Assembly: GCA_031277415.1 (NCBI GenBank)
Contig: JAITMK010000130.1
Location: 1 to 37,519, forward strand
Source of the DNA: Azoarcus sp.
GTDB lineage: Bacteria > Pseudomonadota > Gammaproteobacteria > Burkholderiales > Rhodocyclaceae
DNA length: 37,519 nucleotides
Direction of reading: 5' to 3'
The translations under genes were made by a program, and so were the position numbers. Positions 32,565 to 37,519 of the stretch are shown piece after piece (positions within the stretch are counted from its first letter, which is position 1; every line of letters starts with the position of its first letter). The notes under the pieces were generated by a model. The model ran no database searches. It was not told where the DNA came from and worked only from the letters and a program-made list of their open reading frames with translations.

Positions 32565-34100
32565 TCAGAGCGGAATGTTGCCGTGCTTGCGCCACGGATT
32601 TTCCAGTTTCTTGTTCTTGAGCATCGTCAGCGAGCGGCAGATGCGAACGCGTGTTTCATTCGGCATGATGACGTCGTCGATGAATCCGCGGGCGCCCGCC
32701 ACGAACGGATTGGCGAAACGGGATTTGTATTCGGCCTCTCGGGCGGCGAGTTTTTCCGGGCAGTTTTTTTCTTCGCGGAAGATGATTTCCACTGCGCCCT
32801 TGGCGCCCATGACCGCGATTTCGGCGGATGGCCAGGCAAAGTTGACGTCGCCGCGCAGGTGCTTGGAAGACATCACGTCATACGCCCCGCCATAGGCTTT
32901 GCGGGTAATGACCGTCACCTTGGGAACCGTGCACTCAGCGAAGGCGTAGAGGAGCTTGGCGCCATGCTTGATGATGCCGCCGTATTCCTGCGCGGTTCCG
33001 GGCAGGAAGCCGGGAACGTCCACGAAGGTAATGACGGGGATGTTGAAGGCATCGCAGAAGCGCACGAAGCGCGCGGCCTTGACCGAGGATCTGATGTCCA
33101 GGCAACCGGCCAGCACCATCGGCTGGTTGGCGACGATGCCGACGGGCGAACCTTCCATGCGGGCAAAGCCGATGATGATGTTCTTGGCGTAATCGGGTTG
33201 CAGTTCGAAGAAATCGCCATCGTCGATGATCTTGACGATGAGCTCTTTCATGTCGTAGGGCAGATTGGGATTGTCCGGTACGAGGGTGTCGAGCGAGTAG
33301 TCCAGCCGGTTTGGCGGATCGGTCACCGGCAGCAGGGGAAGCGGTTCGCGGTTGGACGAGGGGATGAAGCCGATCAGGCGCCGGATCATCATGAGCGCCT
33401 CGACGTCGTTCTCGAAGGCCAGGTCGGCCACGCCGGACTTGCTAGTGTGTGTGATCGCGCCGCCCAGTTCTTCGGCAGTGACTTCTTCATGGGTCACGGT
33501 CTTCACCACATCCGGGCCGGTGACGAACATATAGGAGGAATCTTTCACCATGAAGATGAAGTCGGTCATTGCCGGGCTATAGACCGCGCCACCGGCGCAT
33601 GGCCCCATGATGACCGAAACTTGCGGAATCACGCCGGAGGCGAGGACGTTGCGCTGGAAGATATCGGCGTAACCGGCCAGCGATGCCACGCCTTCCTGGA
33701 TGCGCGCGCCGCCCGAGTCGTTGAGGCCGACGACGGGCGCGCCGACTTTCATCGCGTGATCCATGATCTTGCAGATTTTCTCTGCGTAGGCTTCGGAGAG
33801 CGAGCCGCCGAAGACGGTGAAGTCCTGCGAGAAGACAAATATCAGGCGGCCATTGACCGTTCCGTAGCCGGTCACAACACCGTCGCCGGGAATCTTCTCG
33901 GCTTCGTCCATGCCGAATTCGGTGCAGCGGTGTTCCTTGAAGGTGTCCCATTCTTCGAAACTGCCTTCGTCGAGGAACAGCTCAATCCGTTCGCGGGCGG
34001 TGAGCTTGCCTCTTTTGTGTTGGGCGTCGATTCGTTTTTTCCCGCCGCCAAGGTATGCCTGGGCACGTTTCTCGTCCAACTGGCTGATAATGTCCTGCAT
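32565..34100 (-). CDS. pccB: Propionyl-CoA carboxylase beta subunit (carboxyltransferase)
   Basis: From ATG 34100 ([26 protein letters not shown] 8 bases upstream) the protein has 511 residues, the normal length. The track's start 21 bases earlier has no such site. The tandem crotonase-like carboxyltransferase halves show [49 protein letters not shown] and [16 protein letters not shown]. It transfers the carboxyl group from biotin to propionyl-CoA, giving methylmalonyl-CoA. It follows meaB by 69 bases and precedes pccA by about 19. Confidence 0.95.
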   Translation of the reverse strand: MQDIISQLDEKRAQAYLGGGKKRIDAQHKRGKLTARERIELFLDEGSFEEWDTFKEHRCTEFGMDEAEKIPGDGVVTGYGTVNGRLIFVFSQDFTVFGGSLSEAYAEKICKIMDHAMKVGAPVVGLNDSGGARIQEGVASLAGYADIFQRNVLASGVIPQVSVIMGPCAGGAVYSPAMTDFIFMVKDSSYMFVTGPDVVKTVTHEEVTAEELGGAITHTSKSGVADLAFENDVEALMMIRRLIGFIPSSNREPLPLLPVTDPPNRLDYSLDTLVPDNPNLPYDMKELIVKIIDDGDFFELQPDYAKNIIIGFARMEGSPVGIVANQPMVLAGCLDIRSSVKAARFVRFCDAFNIPVITFVDVPGFLPGTAQEYGGIIKHGAKLLYAFAECTVPKVTVITRKAYGGAYDVMSSKHLRGDVNFAWPSAEIAVMGAKGAVEIIFREEKNCPEKLAAREAEYKSRFANPFVAGARGFIDDVIMPNETRVRICRSLTMLKNKKLENPWRKHGNIPL

Positions 34101-34169
34101 AGGAAATCTCCTTGATTTCAAAACTTTTCGAAGCAGCGTTTCTGCCTTACTGCCGAGTTGTGTGCATAC

Positions 34170-35177
34170 TCATTCATTCAAAAAACTCAATAATTCGCGC
34201 GCCGCAGCCGATGGCGTCACCCGGCCTTCTTCCACCGCCTCGACAAACCCCGGCAGTGCTGCCGTAACTCGCGGATGCTGACGGAAACGCTGTTTGAGGC
34301 CGGCATCGATGAGTTCCCACATCCAGGTTGCGGCCTGATGCTTGCGGCGGGCAGCAAACTCGCCGCTGGCGGTCAGGGTGTCGCGGTAGCGTTTGGCGGT
34401 GTCCCAGAATTCGGCGATACCCTCTTTTCTGAGCGCCGACATGGTGAGCACGGGAACCGGCCAGTTGGGGCTCATCGGACGCAACATGTGTAACGCGGTC
34501 TTGATCTGCGCGCGCGCGGTGCGCGCGGCGACCGGGTTGATGTCGGCCTTGTTGATGACGATGAGGTCGGCCAGTTCCATGACGCCTTTTTTGATGGCCT
34601 GTAATTCGTCGCCCGCATTGGGCAATTGAAGCAGGCAAAAAAGATCGGTCATGCCCGCCACGGCAATTTCGGACTGCCCGACGCCAACGGTCTCGACCAC
34701 GATCACGTCGAATCCCGATGCTTCGCACACCAGCATGACTTCGCGCGTTTTTTCGGCGACGCCGCCCAGGCTGCACGCCGAAGGGCTTGGCCGGATGAAG
34801 GCAGCGGGCTCGCGCGAAAGGAGTTCCATCCGGGTCTTGTCGCCGAGGATCGAGCCGCCGCTGAGGGTGGACGAAGGATCGACTGCCAATACCGCGACCC
34901 GCAAACCCTGTTCGATGAGATACAGACCGAAGGCTTCGATAAAGGTGGATTTGCCCACGCCGGGCACGCCCGAAATGCCGATGCGCATTGCGCCTCCGGT
35001 ATGGGGCAGCAGGGCTTCCAGCAGTACGCGGGCGCGAGCGCGGTGGTCTTCGCGCTGCGATTCGATGAGCGTGATGGCCTTGGCAAGCGGACGCAACTGG
35101 CGTGCCAGCACACCGTCGAGCAGGGTGTGGTCGACGGGTTCCATGTGCGGAGCGTGCAGGCGTTCGCTTTTATTCAA
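34170..35177 (-). CDS. meaB: MeaB/ArgK-type GTPase, chaperone of methylmalonyl-CoA mutase
   Basis: A 335-residue G3E-family GTPase that guards cobalamin loading and integrity of methylmalonyl-CoA mutase. The P-loop is GISGVPGVGKSTF. VLAVDPSSTLSGGSILGDKTRM is the switch region, VVETVGVGQSE the Walker B/G3 region and VINKADIN the G4 motif. The start is a TTG at 35177 with AAGGTGG just upstream. The first ATG (35144, MEPVDHTLL) has no ribosome site, but would also give a complete protein. It lies 44 bases downstream of the mutase gene, its known partner. Confidence 0.93.
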   Translation of the reverse strand: MNKSERLHAPHMEPVDHTLLDGVLARQLRPLAKAITLIESQREDHRARARVLLEALLPHTGGAMRIGISGVPGVGKSTFIEAFGLYLIEQGLRVAVLAVDPSSTLSGGSILGDKTRMELLSREPAAFIRPSPSACSLGGVAEKTREVMLVCEASGFDVIVVETVGVGQSEIAVAGMTDLFCLLQLPNAGDELQAIKKGVMELADLIVINKADINPVAARTARAQIKTALHMLRPMSPNWPVPVLTMSALRKEGIAEFWDTAKRYRDTLTASGEFAARRKHQAATWMWELIDAGLKQRFRQHPRVTAALPGFVEAVEEGRVTPSAAARELLSFLNE

Positions 35178-35221
35178 TTTCCACCTTGCCGGTATCGGCC
35201 AGAGGCAACCGGGCTGTCGTT

Positions 35222-37390
<2,169 letters not shown>

Positions 37391-37519
37391 GCGAACCTCA
37401 CTCTTGAACCCGCCATAAAGAGCAAAAACAACCGCCTGCGCGGCCTCTTCCTGCATCCCCAGACGGAAAGATGACTTATATAAGACTTTAAAAAGCCATT
37501 AATGATACTCTGCGCGCAA
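37391..37519 (-). promoter_or_regulatory. Upstream region of the mcm operon
   Basis: On the minus strand, CTTATATAAG (a 10-bp palindrome, about 37472-37481) supplies a possible -10 box (TATAAG). The sequence about 17 bases further upstream is AT-rich but a poor -35 match. This would place transcription start roughly 80 bases before the mcm ATG. It is tentative because the window ends here. Confidence 0.3.

Noticed and set aside
32466-34115. 549-codon plus-strand ORF opposite pccB (and similar long ORFs opposite mcm, pccA, cheV, ppiD)
   Set aside because: These are antisense shadows in GC-rich genes, with low-complexity, His/Arg/Gly-rich translations and no ribosome sites.

Overview
The window looks like a chromosomal segment of a motile betaproteobacterium. 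The basis is FlhDC as flagellar master regulator, CheZ plus CheV chemotaxis proteins, a phasin (polyhydroxyalkanoate granule protein), and a methylmalonyl-CoA/propionyl-CoA gene set. A Rhodocyclales-like host (Accumulibacter/Dechloromonas/Propionivibrio type) is my guess from gene content only. There is no rRNA or other taxonomic marker here.

Layout. (1) 1-330: 3' end of a phasin gene, closed by a strong hairpin terminator. (2) 442-10572, all on the minus strand: a motility and chemotaxis cluster in transcription order flhD, flhC, motA, motB, cheR, cheB (catalytic domain only), cheV, cheV, cheY, cheZ, cheA. Most gaps are short. No cheW or cheD is present in the window. (3) 10573-10940: flhD upstream region carrying a MITE-like repeat. 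(4) 10941-12914: an HDOD-receiver-GGDEF signalling protein, divergent from a Nudix hydrolase gene at 13217. (5) 13847-16786, plus strand: FliT-like protein, FliK, an orphan FlhB C-terminal-domain protein and the YcgR/PilZ flagellar brake. (6) 16787-19146: a von Willebrand A-domain lipoprotein gene set among dispersed GTAGGGGC repeats. It is flanked on its left by a displaced ~50-bp copy of the 3' end of ppiD; the intact ppiD lies on its right. (7) ppiD, then the divergent glycine cleavage operon gcvT-gcvH-gcvP, followed by a GH17-like membrane protein gene. (8) 27370-30556: an AT-rich accessory island with several inverted-repeat elements, a small unknown gene, a secreted protein with four LprI/DUF1311 repeats, and a 5'-truncated remnant resembling the C-terminus of a type VI VgrG spike protein. 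(9) 30557-37390, minus strand: methylmalonyl-CoA mutase, its MeaB GTPase chaperone, and the beta and alpha subunits of propionyl-CoA carboxylase, in one probable operon.

How the parts fit. FlhDC would activate a cluster encoding the stator and the receptor-to-motor phosphorelay. YcgR and the GGDEF protein tie motility to cyclic-di-GMP. The phasin and the propionyl-CoA/methylmalonyl-CoA route fit a lifestyle of carbon storage and propionyl-unit metabolism. The least ordinary parts are the island at 27.4-30.5 kb (VgrG-like tail overlapping the start of a quadruple LprI-repeat gene), the ppiD-tail duplication around the vWA lipoprotein gene, the receiver-less CheB, and a family of short elements with TTAGGGAA-type terminal inverted repeats.

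All family assignments come from reading motifs by eye; no database search was run.
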